Shown one piece after another: positions 52,424 through 61,170 of a stretch of DNA of 64,000 nucleotides; within the stretch, counting starts at the first letter, position 1, and the number at the start of each line of letters is the position of its first letter. The DNA is from Mycobacterium numidiamassiliense (GTDB lineage: Bacteria > Actinomycetota > Actinomycetes > Mycobacteriales > Mycobacteriaceae), in NCBI RefSeq assembly GCF_900157365.1, contig NZ_FUEZ01000004.1, positions 4,122,966 to 4,186,965 on the forward strand. The letters run 5' to 3'. Under the pieces are notes generated by a model, which was not told the origin of the DNA, did no database searches, and saw only the letters and a list, made by a program, of their open reading frames with translations. Position numbers and translations under genes: made by a program.

Positions 52424-52702
52424 GCGCGGAGCATAAGACGATAGCCTTACGATTCAGTGAACTGCGGCTGAACGGACGGCCCGCGCACGGCCAACACACC
52501 GAGCTCTTGAAGCTGGTGACGGGGCCTTTTTGGCTAACCAGGCAATTTTGACCAGACCGAGCGAAAATCAGCCTCTCCTGCGGTCGCTCCGGGGCGGCGA
52601 ATGTGTCAATCTGGGCCGTATTCCATACTTTTATGACTGCCGGGGCATGCGCGGCGACACACGCTTCGGCAAATGTTTTCAGCCCTACGGTGAGGAACTG
52701 GA

Positions 52703-53797
52703 TTGACGTCGAACCGATTTGCCACGATGCTGAGCGCCGCGGCCATCAGCGTGGCGATGGTGTCGGGGTGTGGGGGAAGCACGACGACCAGCGACCCCTC
52801 GGAAAAAACCAGCTGCGGGGGCAAGAAGATGCTGACTGCCAGCGGAGCGACCGCCCAGGCTAAGGCGATGGATCACTTCATCTACGTGTTCGAAGAGACC
52901 TGCCCGGCCCAGACGGCGAGCTACGCCGCCAATGGCTCGGCGACCGGGATTAGCGAATTCATCAGCGATAAAACGGATTTCGGCGGGTCGGACGCCCCGT
53001 TGGACCAGGGCCAGTCCGATGCGGCCCAGAAGCGCTGCGGTTCGGCGGCATGGCACCTACCTTTGGTGTTCGCCCCGATCGCAATCGTCTACAACGTCAA
53101 GGGCCTGAGTTCACTGAACCTCGACGGTGCGACGACGGCGAAGATCTTCAACGGGGCCATCACCAGGTGGAACGATCCCGCAATCGCGGCGCTCAACCCC
53201 GGCGCCGCCTTGCCCGTCGCCCCGATTCACGTCGTGTTCGGCAACGACGAATCCTGGACTACCAACAACTTTCAACAATATCTTGATGCCGCGTCCAACG
53301 GCGCGTGGGGCAAGGGTGCCGGAAGGAAATTCAACGGCGGCATCGGTGACGGCGCCAAGGGCAACGACGGCACCGCCGCGGCCGTCAAAGCCACCGACTC
53401 CTCGATCGGCTACACCGCCTGGGCGATCGCCCAGGCGAAGACGTTGACCACGGTCAACATCGTCACCTCTGCCGGCCCGGATGCGGTGGGGATCAGCACC
53501 GACTCGGTGGCCAAGACGATTTCCGGAGCAACCGTCAGCGGGCAGGGCAACAATCTGGTCCTCGACCCGCTCTCGTTCGACAAACCGAGCCAGCCCGGCT
53601 CGTATCCGCTGGTGCTGACGACCTACGAAATCGTCTGCTCCAAATACCAGGACAGTACTGTGGGTACTGCCGTCAAGGCCTTTCTGGAGAGCGCGATCGG
53701 TCCCGGCCAAAAAGGGTTGCAGGACAACGGAAATATTCCTCTCCCGGATGCGTTCAAGTCGAAGTTGTCGACTGCGGTGAACGCCATCGATTCGTAG
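52703..53797 (+). CDS. pstS: PstS-type phosphate-binding lipoprotein
   Basis: The 364-residue precursor has a lipobox V-S-G-C at about residue 23. The binding-protein features are LTASGATAQAKAM, SATGISEFISDKTDFGGSDAPL, LPLVFAPIAIVYN and NDGTAAAVKATDSSIGYTAW. It captures phosphate outside the membrane for the Pst ABC transporter. No pstC, pstA or pstB gene is adjacent, so this is an orphan copy. The TTG start at 52703 follows GAGGAA. Confidence 0.92.
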   Translation: MTSNRFATMLSAAAISVAMVSGCGGSTTTSDPSEKTSCGGKKMLTASGATAQAKAMDHFIYVFEETCPAQTASYAANGSATGISEFISDKTDFGGSDAPLDQGQSDAAQKRCGSAAWHLPLVFAPIAIVYNVKGLSSLNLDGATTAKIFNGAITRWNDPAIAALNPGAALPVAPIHVVFGNDESWTTNNFQQYLDAASNGAWGKGAGRKFNGGIGDGAKGNDGTAAAVKATDSSIGYTAWAIAQAKTLTTVNIVTSAGPDAVGISTDSVAKTISGATVSGQGNNLVLDPLSFDKPSQPGSYPLVLTTYEIVCSKYQDSTVGTAVKAFLESAIGPGQKGLQDNGNIPLPDAFKSKLSTAVNAIDS

Positions 53798-53807
53798 GTA
53801 GTCGTCT

Positions 53808-54941
53808 GTGAAATTTGTGGCGGCAGGATACGGCAGCCGCGGCGACGTCGAGCCCTTCGCCGCCGTGGCCCGAGAGCTGCGGGAGCGGGGCCACGAGGTG
53901 TGCCTGGCGGTTCCACCCGGGATGATCGCCTTCGTCGAGTCCGCAGGGCTTGCCGCGGTTCCCTTCGGGTCGAATACGCCGTCGAGCATGGACCCCACCG
54001 ACGTGGTGCGGCGGGTCATGCAGCTGTGGTCGGAGTGGGCCGAGGCGTATAAGGCGCTGGCAGTTGAGGCGGACCTGCTGTTGGCGGGCAAAGGCGAGCA
54101 GGGGCTGGCCGCCAATGTCGCTGAGTACTACGGGATTCCGCTCGCCACACTGCATTTCTACCCCGGTGACTACGCGACGCTGGGGGGCGTCATCGGGGGC
54201 TTGGCCAAGCAGGCCGAAGACGCTCAACGTCGCGAGCTGGGCCTGCCGGACGGGATAGACCCCGCAGAACAAACCCTGGAGATCCAGGCCTACGACGAGC
54301 TTTGCTTCCCTGGATCGGCCGCCGAATGGGCGGAGCAGGGCCGGCGACGCCCCTTCGTCGGCGGCCTGACGCTGGACTTGCCGACGCACGCCGACGCCGA
54401 GGTGTTGGCGTGGATCGCGGGGGGAACGTCACCGATCTACTTCGGCTTCGGCGGCGGCGTGAGTCTGCCGTCTCCTGTCGAGACCGTCGCCGTCATCACG
54501 GCGGCCTGCGCGCAACTCGGTGACCGTGCGCTGATTTCCCTTGGATCGCATGACATGTCGCAGATTCCGGTGGCAGACCACGTCAAGGTCGTCGGCGCGG
54601 TGAATCACGCGGCGATTTTCCCGGCCTGCCGCGCGGTCGTCCACCATGGGGGCGCCGGCACCACAGCCGCAGGCATGCGCGCAGGTATCCCCACTTTGAT
54701 CCTGTGGATCGCGGTCGACGACCAGCCCATGTGGGCGGATGCCGTCACTCGGCTGGGGGTGGGCGCGGGTCGCGAATTCTGGTCCACCACATTGGATTTA
54801 CTCGTCGCGGACCTGCGCTCCATCCTCACTGAAGAATGCGCCGCCCAAGCTCGTGAGTTGGCCACCAAGCTGACCACACCTGCGGAAAGCGTTGCCCGTG
54901 CCGCCGATCTGCTGGAAGACGCCGTCCGCTCGGGCCGCTGA
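53808..54941 (+). CDS. GT1-family UDP-glycosyltransferase-like protein
   Basis: The 377-residue protein has a GT-B fold. The N-terminus KFVAAGYGSRGDVEPFAAVARELRERGHEV and C-terminal donor motif VHHGGAGTTAAGMRAG are those of the Rv1524/Rv1526c and glycopeptidolipid glycosyltransferase group. The acceptor is probably a lipid or polyketide, but this is not shown. It starts at GTG 53808, 10 bases after pstS. Confidence 0.88.
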   Translation: MKFVAAGYGSRGDVEPFAAVARELRERGHEVCLAVPPGMIAFVESAGLAAVPFGSNTPSSMDPTDVVRRVMQLWSEWAEAYKALAVEADLLLAGKGEQGLAANVAEYYGIPLATLHFYPGDYATLGGVIGGLAKQAEDAQRRELGLPDGIDPAEQTLEIQAYDELCFPGSAAEWAEQGRRRPFVGGLTLDLPTHADAEVLAWIAGGTSPIYFGFGGGVSLPSPVETVAVITAACAQLGDRALISLGSHDMSQIPVADHVKVVGAVNHAAIFPACRAVVHHGGAGTTAAGMRAGIPTLILWIAVDDQPMWADAVTRLGVGAGREFWSTTLDLLVADLRSILTEECAAQARELATKLTTPAESVARAADLLEDAVRSGR

Positions 54942-54953
54942 TCGGCGACGCAC

Positions 54954-55604
54954 TCAGGAAGGCAGGCCCGCCTTGATCGCCGCGTCCTGCTTGCGGGCGA
55001 CGTCGAGGATGAAGTCCGAGGGCACCGGATCGCCGGCCGGGCTTTCGAACTCGATGTCAACGAAAGTCTTGCCCTCGGTGAACATGATGCTGCCCTTCGC
55101 CTTCGGGCCGTCGGGCTTGTTCGTCGTCCCCACGGCCATGGTGCCGCCGTTGCCGACGTCGACCGGTGTCGGCGTTCCGCCGCGCACGCCCAGGTCCGGG
55201 TCGGTAAGGGTCGACACGCTCAGGTCGCGCGCCTGTGTCGCGGCACCGGCGTCGGGATAGACGTTGATGGTGTCGTTGATCGTGCGAGCACCGCCCTGAT
55301 TGCCGAACAGTCCACTTACGCCCGCCGGGCTCGGGATTGGCACAGTTTGCACCAGGGTGAAACTGTCGCCCGGCACGACGATATCCGTTGCCTTGATCAG
55401 CAATTTGCTGTAGTCCGACGGCTGGGCGGCGGCGCTACCGGACGTCGATGCCGCCGACGACGTGGCCGACGAAGCCGGCTTGGACGACGTCGATGACGAC
55501 GACGGGGTGGACGACTTGTCGCTTCCGCACCCCGTCACCGCGACACCAATCGCCAGGGTGGTCACCGCCCAACCCGCTGCCAGCACCGAGATCTGCTTCA
55601 CCAT
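54954..55604 (-). CDS. Lipoprotein of unknown function
   Basis: The 216-residue precursor has a lipobox V-T-G-C near residue 25, a Ser/Thr/Ala-rich linker and a globular domain with ATDIVVPGDSFTLVQTVPIP and GTMAVGTTNKPDGPKAKGSIMF. It resembles LpqN-type mycobacterial lipoproteins, but I am not sure. The ATG at 55604 follows GAGGAG. Confidence 0.82.
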   Translation of the reverse strand: MVKQISVLAAGWAVTTLAIGVAVTGCGSDKSSTPSSSSTSSKPASSATSSAASTSGSAAAQPSDYSKLLIKATDIVVPGDSFTLVQTVPIPSPAGVSGLFGNQGGARTINDTINVYPDAGAATQARDLSVSTLTDPDLGVRGGTPTPVDVGNGGTMAVGTTNKPDGPKAKGSIMFTEGKTFVDIEFESPAGDPVPSDFILDVARKQDAAIKAGLPS

Positions 55605-55698
55605 TGGCTCCTCAAAAAGTCCGTTTAGCGTTTGCTGCGTCTCGGGAAACATAGCGGATTCGGCAATGGCGTGGAGGATTAGTCGCGCATTGCTGTGG

Positions 55699-56625
55699 TC
55701 AGCGTTTAAATCGCTCGCGCAACTGTGGGTCGTTCTCCCACCACAGTCCCGACGGCGCCGCCTCGTCGCCGACGGCCCGCTCCGCGGTGTCCAGCTCGGC
55801 GTCGACCACGACGGCGTGCGCGCGTTCGTCACGCGACAGCGCGCGCATCAACAGCAGCACGAACGGCACCCCGACCACGTCGCCGAGGATCCATAACACG
55901 CCCGCGCCGATGGTCTGGTCCAGCCGCTGATCCGGGCCCCAATCGCGATGCAGCGCAGCGTAGTACGTCGCTGCGATCAACGAGCCCTGCCAAATGACCA
56001 ATCCCAGGACCCCGTCGCCGAGGGTTTCGGCGACGCTGATCAGCAGCGAAAGGAGCTGAGAGTACTTGCGCGGAACGGGATCCGTTTGCAGTCGGGCGTA
56101 GAAATATCCAAAGCCGATGATCACCAACGCGATTCGGGTCGATGCACCGATCCATTCGCTCTCCAGGGCCGCGGTGTACCAGGGCGTCAGGTAGAGCAGC
56201 CAAGGGGTGGCAAGCATGGCCAGAGACGTCGTCAACGGGTGCGCGAACACGCGGGCCACCCGGTTCGCCAGCAGTCGATCAAAGCGGTCGCGGCCGTCCG
56301 AACTCAGTGCGTTGCGCAGCACGGTCAAGGGTTTGCCCTGAGCCAGGAAGAAGGGCACCAGGTACAGCAACAGCAAGACCTGCAGGGCCCGCACCCAGAA
56401 CAAGATGTAGGCATAGGCGCCGATCGCGCTGACGGTAGCCACCGCCCACAGCACGAGGCCGATGCCAAAGCAGCTGGCCTGCAGCGGAGTAACGCTATCC
56501 CGGCCGCGCCGGTAGCACCACACGTAAGCGCCGGCGACCAGGACGATTACCAGCGCCGAGCTCGGGTCCAGTTGCCAAGTCTGAACCAGCGCGCCGACGG
56601 TCAGCGGCCCCGGATCGACAGGCAT
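55699..56625 (-). CDS. CtaG-type cytochrome c oxidase assembly protein
   Basis: The 308-residue membrane protein has seven or eight helices and the caa3/CtaG layout: TWQLDPSSALVIVLVAGAYVW, FWVRALQVLLLLYLVPFFLAQGKPL, PLTTSLAMLATPWLLYLTPWY and the late ALHRDWGPDQRLDQTIGAGVLWILGD. Members help insert copper into oxidase subunits. It abuts a DUF732 gene 10 bases upstream on the same strand. Confidence 0.85.
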   Translation of the reverse strand: MPVDPGPLTVGALVQTWQLDPSSALVIVLVAGAYVWCYRRGRDSVTPLQASCFGIGLVLWAVATVSAIGAYAYILFWVRALQVLLLLYLVPFFLAQGKPLTVLRNALSSDGRDRFDRLLANRVARVFAHPLTTSLAMLATPWLLYLTPWYTAALESEWIGASTRIALVIIGFGYFYARLQTDPVPRKYSQLLSLLISVAETLGDGVLGLVIWQGSLIAATYYAALHRDWGPDQRLDQTIGAGVLWILGDVVGVPFVLLLMRALSRDERAHAVVVDAELDTAERAVGDEAAPSGLWWENDPQLRERFKR

Positions 56626-56635
56626 GAATTCGAGA

Positions 56636-57004
56636 TCAGCCGCCCGGCTGGGGAGGCCGACCCTCGCCGGTCAGGTAGTGGGGGCAGTACGCGTTGGCGG
56701 CGATCGCCGTGAATCTGGCAGCACCGTTCCCGCTGAATCCCGGGTTGCGTAGCTGCAGGTTGTTGACGATATTCGTGTCCTGCTCGCCGCTGTCCACCAA
56801 CTCACACACCGTCTTGGCGGCCGAGATCGCGGCGGCCGGGTCCGAATAGTTCAGCCCGGCTTGTTTGAGTTGGGCCAGGAAATCGGCGTCCACGGCGGGG
56901 TCCGAAGTGGGGCTGGGGCTGGGGCTTTGGCTGGGGTCGGCGTACGCCGGCGCGGCCAGGCCGACCGCGGCGACGACACTCAGCAGCATCGGTAGGCGCC
57001 TCAT
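56636..57004 (-). CDS. Secreted DUF732 protein
   Basis: The 122-residue precursor has a signal peptide ending APAYA, a Ser/Pro spacer and a DUF732 domain (DADFLAQLKQAGLNYSDPAAAISAAKTVCELVDSGEQDTNIVNNL, then FTAIAANAYCPHYL). Two Cys are in the usual places. It is upstream of and near the CtaG-like gene. Confidence 0.9.
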   Translation of the reverse strand: MRRLPMLLSVVAAVGLAAPAYADPSQSPSPSPTSDPAVDADFLAQLKQAGLNYSDPAAAISAAKTVCELVDSGEQDTNIVNNLQLRNPGFSGNGAARFTAIAANAYCPHYLTGEGRPPQPGG

Positions 57005-57086
57005 AGCTCCGTGATTCTTTCAGAGTTACCCCGGGCACGCATCCCCCTAGCCGATGGGCGCCACAGATGGTGTTGGCTAGATCGAC

Positions 57087-57701
57087 GTGGCCGCCATCAT
57101 CGTTCTCGACGTCTTTCTCGGCATCATCGCTTTGGCCGGGCTGATCATCGTGTGGAATCAGCTGCGAGCCCAGTTGCATAAACCGGGCGCCACGGGCGTC
57201 GTCATCACGATTGACCGGCTGACGCCGCGGCGCAAAGGCATTGCTCGCGTCGAGGTGACTCTGCGCATGGTGGGACCGGCGGTGCGCTACGAGGTAGCAC
57301 TCGACCTGGAAGCCGATGGCAACCGATTCGAGGCTTCGACACCGAAACCCGCGACACGTCCCTCGATGGGCTGCGACGACGAAGAGGTGTCATGGAGTGT
57401 GGAGATCGCAGAAAACGACCTCGGCGGCGTCTGGGTGATCGCCTCGTGGATCGACCCGCACCACGCTCGCCTGCGGATGGCGGCGCTGGCAGCGAATCTG
57501 CACACGCTGGAAACCTATGAATGGAAGTGGGCGGCCGATTGGCGTCTGTCGGCGGCCGGTCACTGGCGCCGGCGCCGGACCCCGACGACACCCCCACGCA
57601 CCGTTCCGGGGATGGGCCCGCTGGAACTGGGGCGCGCGCCAGGTCGGGGGCTAGCGCAGGTCGCCGCCGAGGCCGTGACGGAAACCAGCGAGGAACGCTA
57701 G
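57087..57701 (+). CDS. Single-helix membrane protein of unknown function
   Basis: The 204-residue protein has an N-terminal membrane helix (AAIIVLDVFLGIIALAGLIIVW) and a soluble domain with WSVEIAENDLGGVWVIASWIDPHHARLRM, and a basic C-terminus. It is unrecognised. It starts at GTG 57087, and its stop overlaps the stop of the convergent DUF732 gene. Confidence 0.7.
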   Translation: MAAIIVLDVFLGIIALAGLIIVWNQLRAQLHKPGATGVVITIDRLTPRRKGIARVEVTLRMVGPAVRYEVALDLEADGNRFEASTPKPATRPSMGCDDEEVSWSVEIAENDLGGVWVIASWIDPHHARLRMAALAANLHTLETYEWKWAADWRLSAAGHWRRRRTPTTPPRTVPGMGPLELGRAPGRGLAQVAAEAVTETSEER

Positions 57702-58036
57702 CCGTTGCTGGCGGGCGTTGCGGGCGCGGCGGGCGCTGGCGGCAGCTTATTGGGGCAGTACGCGCTGGCCGCCAGCGCAGTGAACTTGGCGGCGTTTTCC
57801 TGAACCAGTCCCGGGTTTTCGGCCTCGACGGTCTTGACCACATCGGCCATCTGCGTGCCCTCGTTGACTGACTGGCAGACCCACTTGGCCGCAGCGATGA
57901 CCTTGCCCGGTTCCTTGTACGTGACGCCAGAGGCCTGGAGCGCGGCGAGGAATTGGTCGTCGGCGGCATCGGCGTACGCCGGCGCGGCCATGCCGATGAC
58001 GGCGGCCAGGCTCAACAGCATGAGGAGCGATTTCAT
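57698..58036 (-). CDS. Secreted DUF732 protein
   Basis: The 112-residue precursor has a signal peptide ending APAYA and a DUF732 domain (DDQFLAALQASGVTYKEPGKVIAAAKWVCQSVNEGTQMADVVKTV, FTALAASAYCPNKL). It is clearly a close paralogue of the protein encoded at 56636-57004, as the two share the APAYAD cleavage region and F-T-A-x-A-A-x-A-Y-C-P. The tail is Pro/Ala-rich. Confidence 0.9.
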   Translation of the reverse strand: MKSLLMLLSLAAVIGMAAPAYADAADDQFLAALQASGVTYKEPGKVIAAAKWVCQSVNEGTQMADVVKTVEAENPGLVQENAAKFTALAASAYCPNKLPPAPAAPATPASNG

Positions 58037-58205
58037 AATCCACAAATGGTCGCAGAGCGGCCCTCGGCGCGCATCTCTTCGATGATCCACGTCACGATCG
58101 CGGCGAAAAGCCCCCGCCGCCTGAGTCGATCGACCCCTCCCCTGCATGTCGCCGCGTGTGCGATTATGCGTAGATCCCCTGCACGGGCGACTAGGAGGCA
58201 AAGAG

Positions 58206-58739
58206 GTGGCGAAGATGCACCGCTGGCTGATCGTCCTGTCCACCTTCCTCGTGGCCGCCGCGGGTGCCACCGCTGCCGGCGTCAGCGCGCCGCGCGCGCA
58301 CGCCGGGGACGCCCCGATCGGCCACATCGGTGACACGCTGCGGGTGGACACGGGCACCTACGTCGCGGACGTGACGGTCAGCAGCGTCGCACCGTGCGAT
58401 CCGCCCCCCGGATTCGGCTACACCCGCGAGGGCGTGCCGATCAAGAGCTTTCCCGGCAGCACCGCCGACCGAGCCGACGTGACGGTCCGCGCGATCCGGG
58501 TGCCCAATCCCTACATCATGGCCACCAGCTTCAGCTTCGACGGCGTGACTCCCTTCGCCGACGCATACAAGCCGCGAGCCTCCGACGCCCCCGACGCGTT
58601 GGACGCCGCGCTGGGCAACGCGCCCAGCGGAGCGATCGTGCGCGGCGGGGTGTATTGGGACGCCTATCGCGACCCCGTCTCCAACGTCGTTCTGCTGGAC
58701 CGCAAGACGGGCCAGCACCTCGCTCAATGGAACATGTGA
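58206..58739 (+). CDS. Secreted protein (Rv2668-like)
   Basis: The protein has 177 residues with a signal peptide ending APRAHA. The mature part is beta-rich (DTLRVDTGTYVADVTVSSVAPCDPPPGFGY), with one Cys. The GTG at 58206 follows AGGAGG by 7 bases and is chosen over ATG 58215. The gene is followed by a GNAT gene with a GTGA overlap, as at Rv2668/Rv2669. Confidence 0.85.
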   Translation: MAKMHRWLIVLSTFLVAAAGATAAGVSAPRAHAGDAPIGHIGDTLRVDTGTYVADVTVSSVAPCDPPPGFGYTREGVPIKSFPGSTADRADVTVRAIRVPNPYIMATSFSFDGVTPFADAYKPRASDAPDALDAALGNAPSGAIVRGGVYWDAYRDPVSNVVLLDRKTGQHLAQWNM

Positions 58740-59278
58740 CGCGAACGGTCCATCTCGCCACGATCGATTCCGTCGATCCACACGAACTGGCCGGTGTCGC
58801 CGCGCGCACCTTTCCGTTGGCGTGCCCGCCCTCGATCGCGCGGGAGAACGTCGCGTCGTTCATCGCCACCAACCTGACGGCCACGCGCTTCACGGAGTAT
58901 CTGACCGATCCCCGGCGCGCGATCCTCACCGCACAGCAGGACGGCCGAATTGTCGGTTACGCCATGCTCGTCGACGGTGTCGACGATGACCCAGACGTCG
59001 CGCGAGCGGTCGACATCCGCCCGGCCGCTGAGCTGTCGAAAATGTACATGCTGCCCGATTACCACGGTGACGGGTGGTCCGCGACACTGATGGAACACGC
59101 GCTGGCCACCGCAGCGCAATGGCGCGTGCGCTCCGTGTGGCTGGGCGTCAATCGGGAAAACCAACGCGCACAACGCTTTTACACCAAGCACGGATTCCGG
59201 ATCAACGGCACCAGGACGTTTCAAGTGGGTGACGACCTGCGCGAACACGACTACGTCATGATTCGCGAGGTGCCCTAA
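58736..59278 (+). CDS. GNAT-family N-acetyltransferase (Rv2669-like)
   Basis: The 180-residue protein has the GNAT core: a strand ending KMYMLPDYHGDGWSATLMEHALATA (acetyl-CoA-binding loop, degenerate H-G-D-G-W), VWLGVNRENQRAQRFYTKHGFRINGT. It probably acetylates a small molecule or protein. The GTG at 58736 overlaps the previous stop as GTGA, with ATG 58727 as an alternative. It converges on the ZapE-like gene with a 4-base overlap. Confidence 0.88.
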   Translation: MTRTVHLATIDSVDPHELAGVAARTFPLACPPSIARENVASFIATNLTATRFTEYLTDPRRAILTAQQDGRIVGYAMLVDGVDDDPDVARAVDIRPAAELSKMYMLPDYHGDGWSATLMEHALATAAQWRVRSVWLGVNRENQRAQRFYTKHGFRINGTRTFQVGDDLREHDYVMIREVP

Positions 59279-60312
59279 CCCCCGGCGGTCAGCGCCAGGA
59301 GCCGGGACGTAGCCCGCAGGTACTTCTTTCGGTAACCACCGGCCAGCATCTCGGGGCTGAAGATGCTGTCCAGCTTCGCCCCGGAACCCACCACCGGAAT
59401 GCCTGCGTCGTAGAGCCGATCGGTCAACGAGACCAGCCGCAGCGCGACGTTCTGGTCATCGATGCCATGCACGCCGGTCAGGAACACCGTCGTCACACCC
59501 TCGATCAGGCTCAGGTACCGCGACGGATGCATGGTCGCCAGATGCGAACACAGCGCATCGAAGTCGTCCAGCGTCGCCCCGGGCACGCCGTCGGCGCGCG
59601 CTTGCACCTGCTCGTCGGTCAGCGGCTGGGGCGCGGGCGGCAGGTCGCGGTGCCGATAGTCGGGTCCGTCGATCCGCACAGTGGTGAAAATGCTTGCCAG
59701 CGTGTTGATTTCACGCAGAAAGTCCTGGGCGGCGAAGCGGCCCTCGCCGAGCTGCTCGGGCAGCGTGTTGGAGGTGGCGGCCACCGACACTCCCTTGTCG
59801 ACCAGCGCCGAGAGCATCCGCGAAATCAGCGTGGTGTTGCCCGGGTCGTCGAGTTCGAATTCGTCGATGCACACCACCGTGTAATCGGCCAGCAGGTCGA
59901 TACACTCCGCGAAGCCGAATACCCCGGCCAGCTGAGTCAGCTCGCCAAAAGTGGCGAACGCCTTGGGATTTGGGGAATCCGGACCGTCGCCGGGCATTTG
60001 GTAGTAGGCCGAGGCCAGCAGATGCGTCTTACCCACGCCGAATCCGCCGTCCAGGTAGAGCCCAACGCCGGGTAATACGGCACGTTTGCCCAACAGCTTT
60101 CGCCGGCCCGCCCTGCGCTGCACGGCCTGCTGGCAGAAGTCCTGGCATGCGACGAGCGCGGCGGCCTGGGTCGGTTCGGCCGGATCGGGGCGATAGGTCG
60201 CGAAGCTGACCTCGGCGAACGTTGGCGGCGGCTTCAATTGAGCGATCAGCCGTTCCGGCGACACCGTGGGATGGCGATCCACCAGACGCGCTACGCGGCC
60301 CCCGTGCATGCA
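59275..60312 (-). CDS. ZapE/AFG1-family AAA ATPase (Rv2670c-like)
   Basis: The 345-residue P-loop ATPase has Walker A GGFGVGKTHLL, Walker B VVCIDEFELDD, sensor ATSNTLPEQLGEGRF, and the AFG1 insertion SRYLSLIEGVTTVFLTG. Bacterial members are linked to cell division (ZapE) and mitochondrial ones to protein quality control. The ATG at 60312 leaves a 31-base gap to the divergent RibD-like gene, which suggests leaderless or very short transcripts. An upstream start at 60345 would overlap it. Confidence 0.9.
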   Translation of the reverse strand, partial: CMHGGRVARLVDRHPTVSPERLIAQLKPPPTFAEVSFATYRPDPAEPTQAAALVACQDFCQQAVQRRAGRRKLLGKRAVLPGVGLYLDGGFGVGKTHLLASAYYQMPGDGPDSPNPKAFATFGELTQLAGVFGFAECIDLLADYTVVCIDEFELDDPGNTTLISRMLSALVDKGVSVAATSNTLPEQLGEGRFAAQDFLREINTLASIFTTVRIDGPDYRHRDLPPAPQPLTDEQVQARADGVPGATLDDFDALCSHLATMHPSRYLSLIEGVTTVFLTGVHGIDDQNVALRLVSLTDRLYDAGIPVVGSGAKLDSIFSPEMLAGGYRKKYLRATSRLLALTAGG

Positions 60313-60343
60313 GGCACTGTATCGGCGTGCTGCAATCAACCTC

Positions 60344-61123
60344 ATGCCCGACTCTGAGGCCGCCGCAGGCGTCGAGACCTCACTGACGCTGCTCGGCTCG
60401 GTACGCGAACTCGACGACGGCGAACTCCCCCAGCTCTACGCCTATCCCGAGCGGGAGGGGACATGGTTGCGGGCGAATTTCATCAGCAGCGTCGACGGCG
60501 GGGCCACCACCGACGGTAAATCCGGCTCCATGGGCGGGTCGGGCGACCGCCTCATCTTCAAGCTCTTGCGCGGGCTCGCCGACGTCATCGTGGTCGGCGC
60601 GGGCACGGTACGCATCGAGGGCTATTCGGGGGCGCAGCTCGGCGTCGCCCAGCGCCAGCGGCGGCAGGCCTGCGGGCAAACCGAAGTTCCCCAACTGGCC
60701 ATCGTCACCAAATCGGGCCGGCTGGACCGGGATATGCCGGTGTTCACCCGGACCGAGGTGCCTCCCCTGATCCTTACCTGCACGGCGGCCGCCGACGAGA
60801 CACGCCGCCAGCTCACCGACCTCGCCGAGGTCGTCGACTGCTCCGGCAAGGATCCCGGCGATGTCGACGAGGCCGCCGCGCTGGCGATCCTGCGGTCACG
60901 GGGACTGCATCGCGTCCTCACCGAGGGCGGACCGACGCTGCTCGGCTCGTTCATGCAGCGCGGCCTGCTCGACGAGCTGTGTCTGACCATCGCGCCCTAC
61001 GTCGTCGGCGGCCCGGCGAGGCGCATCGCGACGGGTTCCGGCCAACTGCTGACCCGGATGCGTTGTGCTCACGTGCTGACCGACGACGCCGGCTATCTGT
61101 ACACCCGCTACGTCAGGGCCTAG
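60344..61123 (+). CDS. RibD C-terminal-domain (pyrimidine reductase) protein, Rv2671-like
   Basis: The 259-residue protein has the dihydrofolate-reductase-like fold of RibD reductase domains: RANFISSVDGGATTDGKSGSMGG, VVGAGTVRIEGYSG, HRVLTEGGPTLLGSFMQRGLLDELCLTIAP. It uses NADPH to reduce a riboflavin intermediate or a folate-like substrate. Rv2671 has been linked to antifolate resistance as a dihydrofolate-reductase-like activity. There is no deaminase domain. Confidence 0.9.
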   Translation: MPDSEAAAGVETSLTLLGSVRELDDGELPQLYAYPEREGTWLRANFISSVDGGATTDGKSGSMGGSGDRLIFKLLRGLADVIVVGAGTVRIEGYSGAQLGVAQRQRRQACGQTEVPQLAIVTKSGRLDRDMPVFTRTEVPPLILTCTAAADETRRQLTDLAEVVDCSGKDPGDVDEAAALAILRSRGLHRVLTEGGPTLLGSFMQRGLLDELCLTIAPYVVGGPARRIATGSGQLLTRMRCAHVLTDDAGYLYTRYVRA

Positions 61124-61170
61124 CGCGTGACGACGGGGCAAAGCCGCGCCCGGTGGCTACTGTGGTCGGC

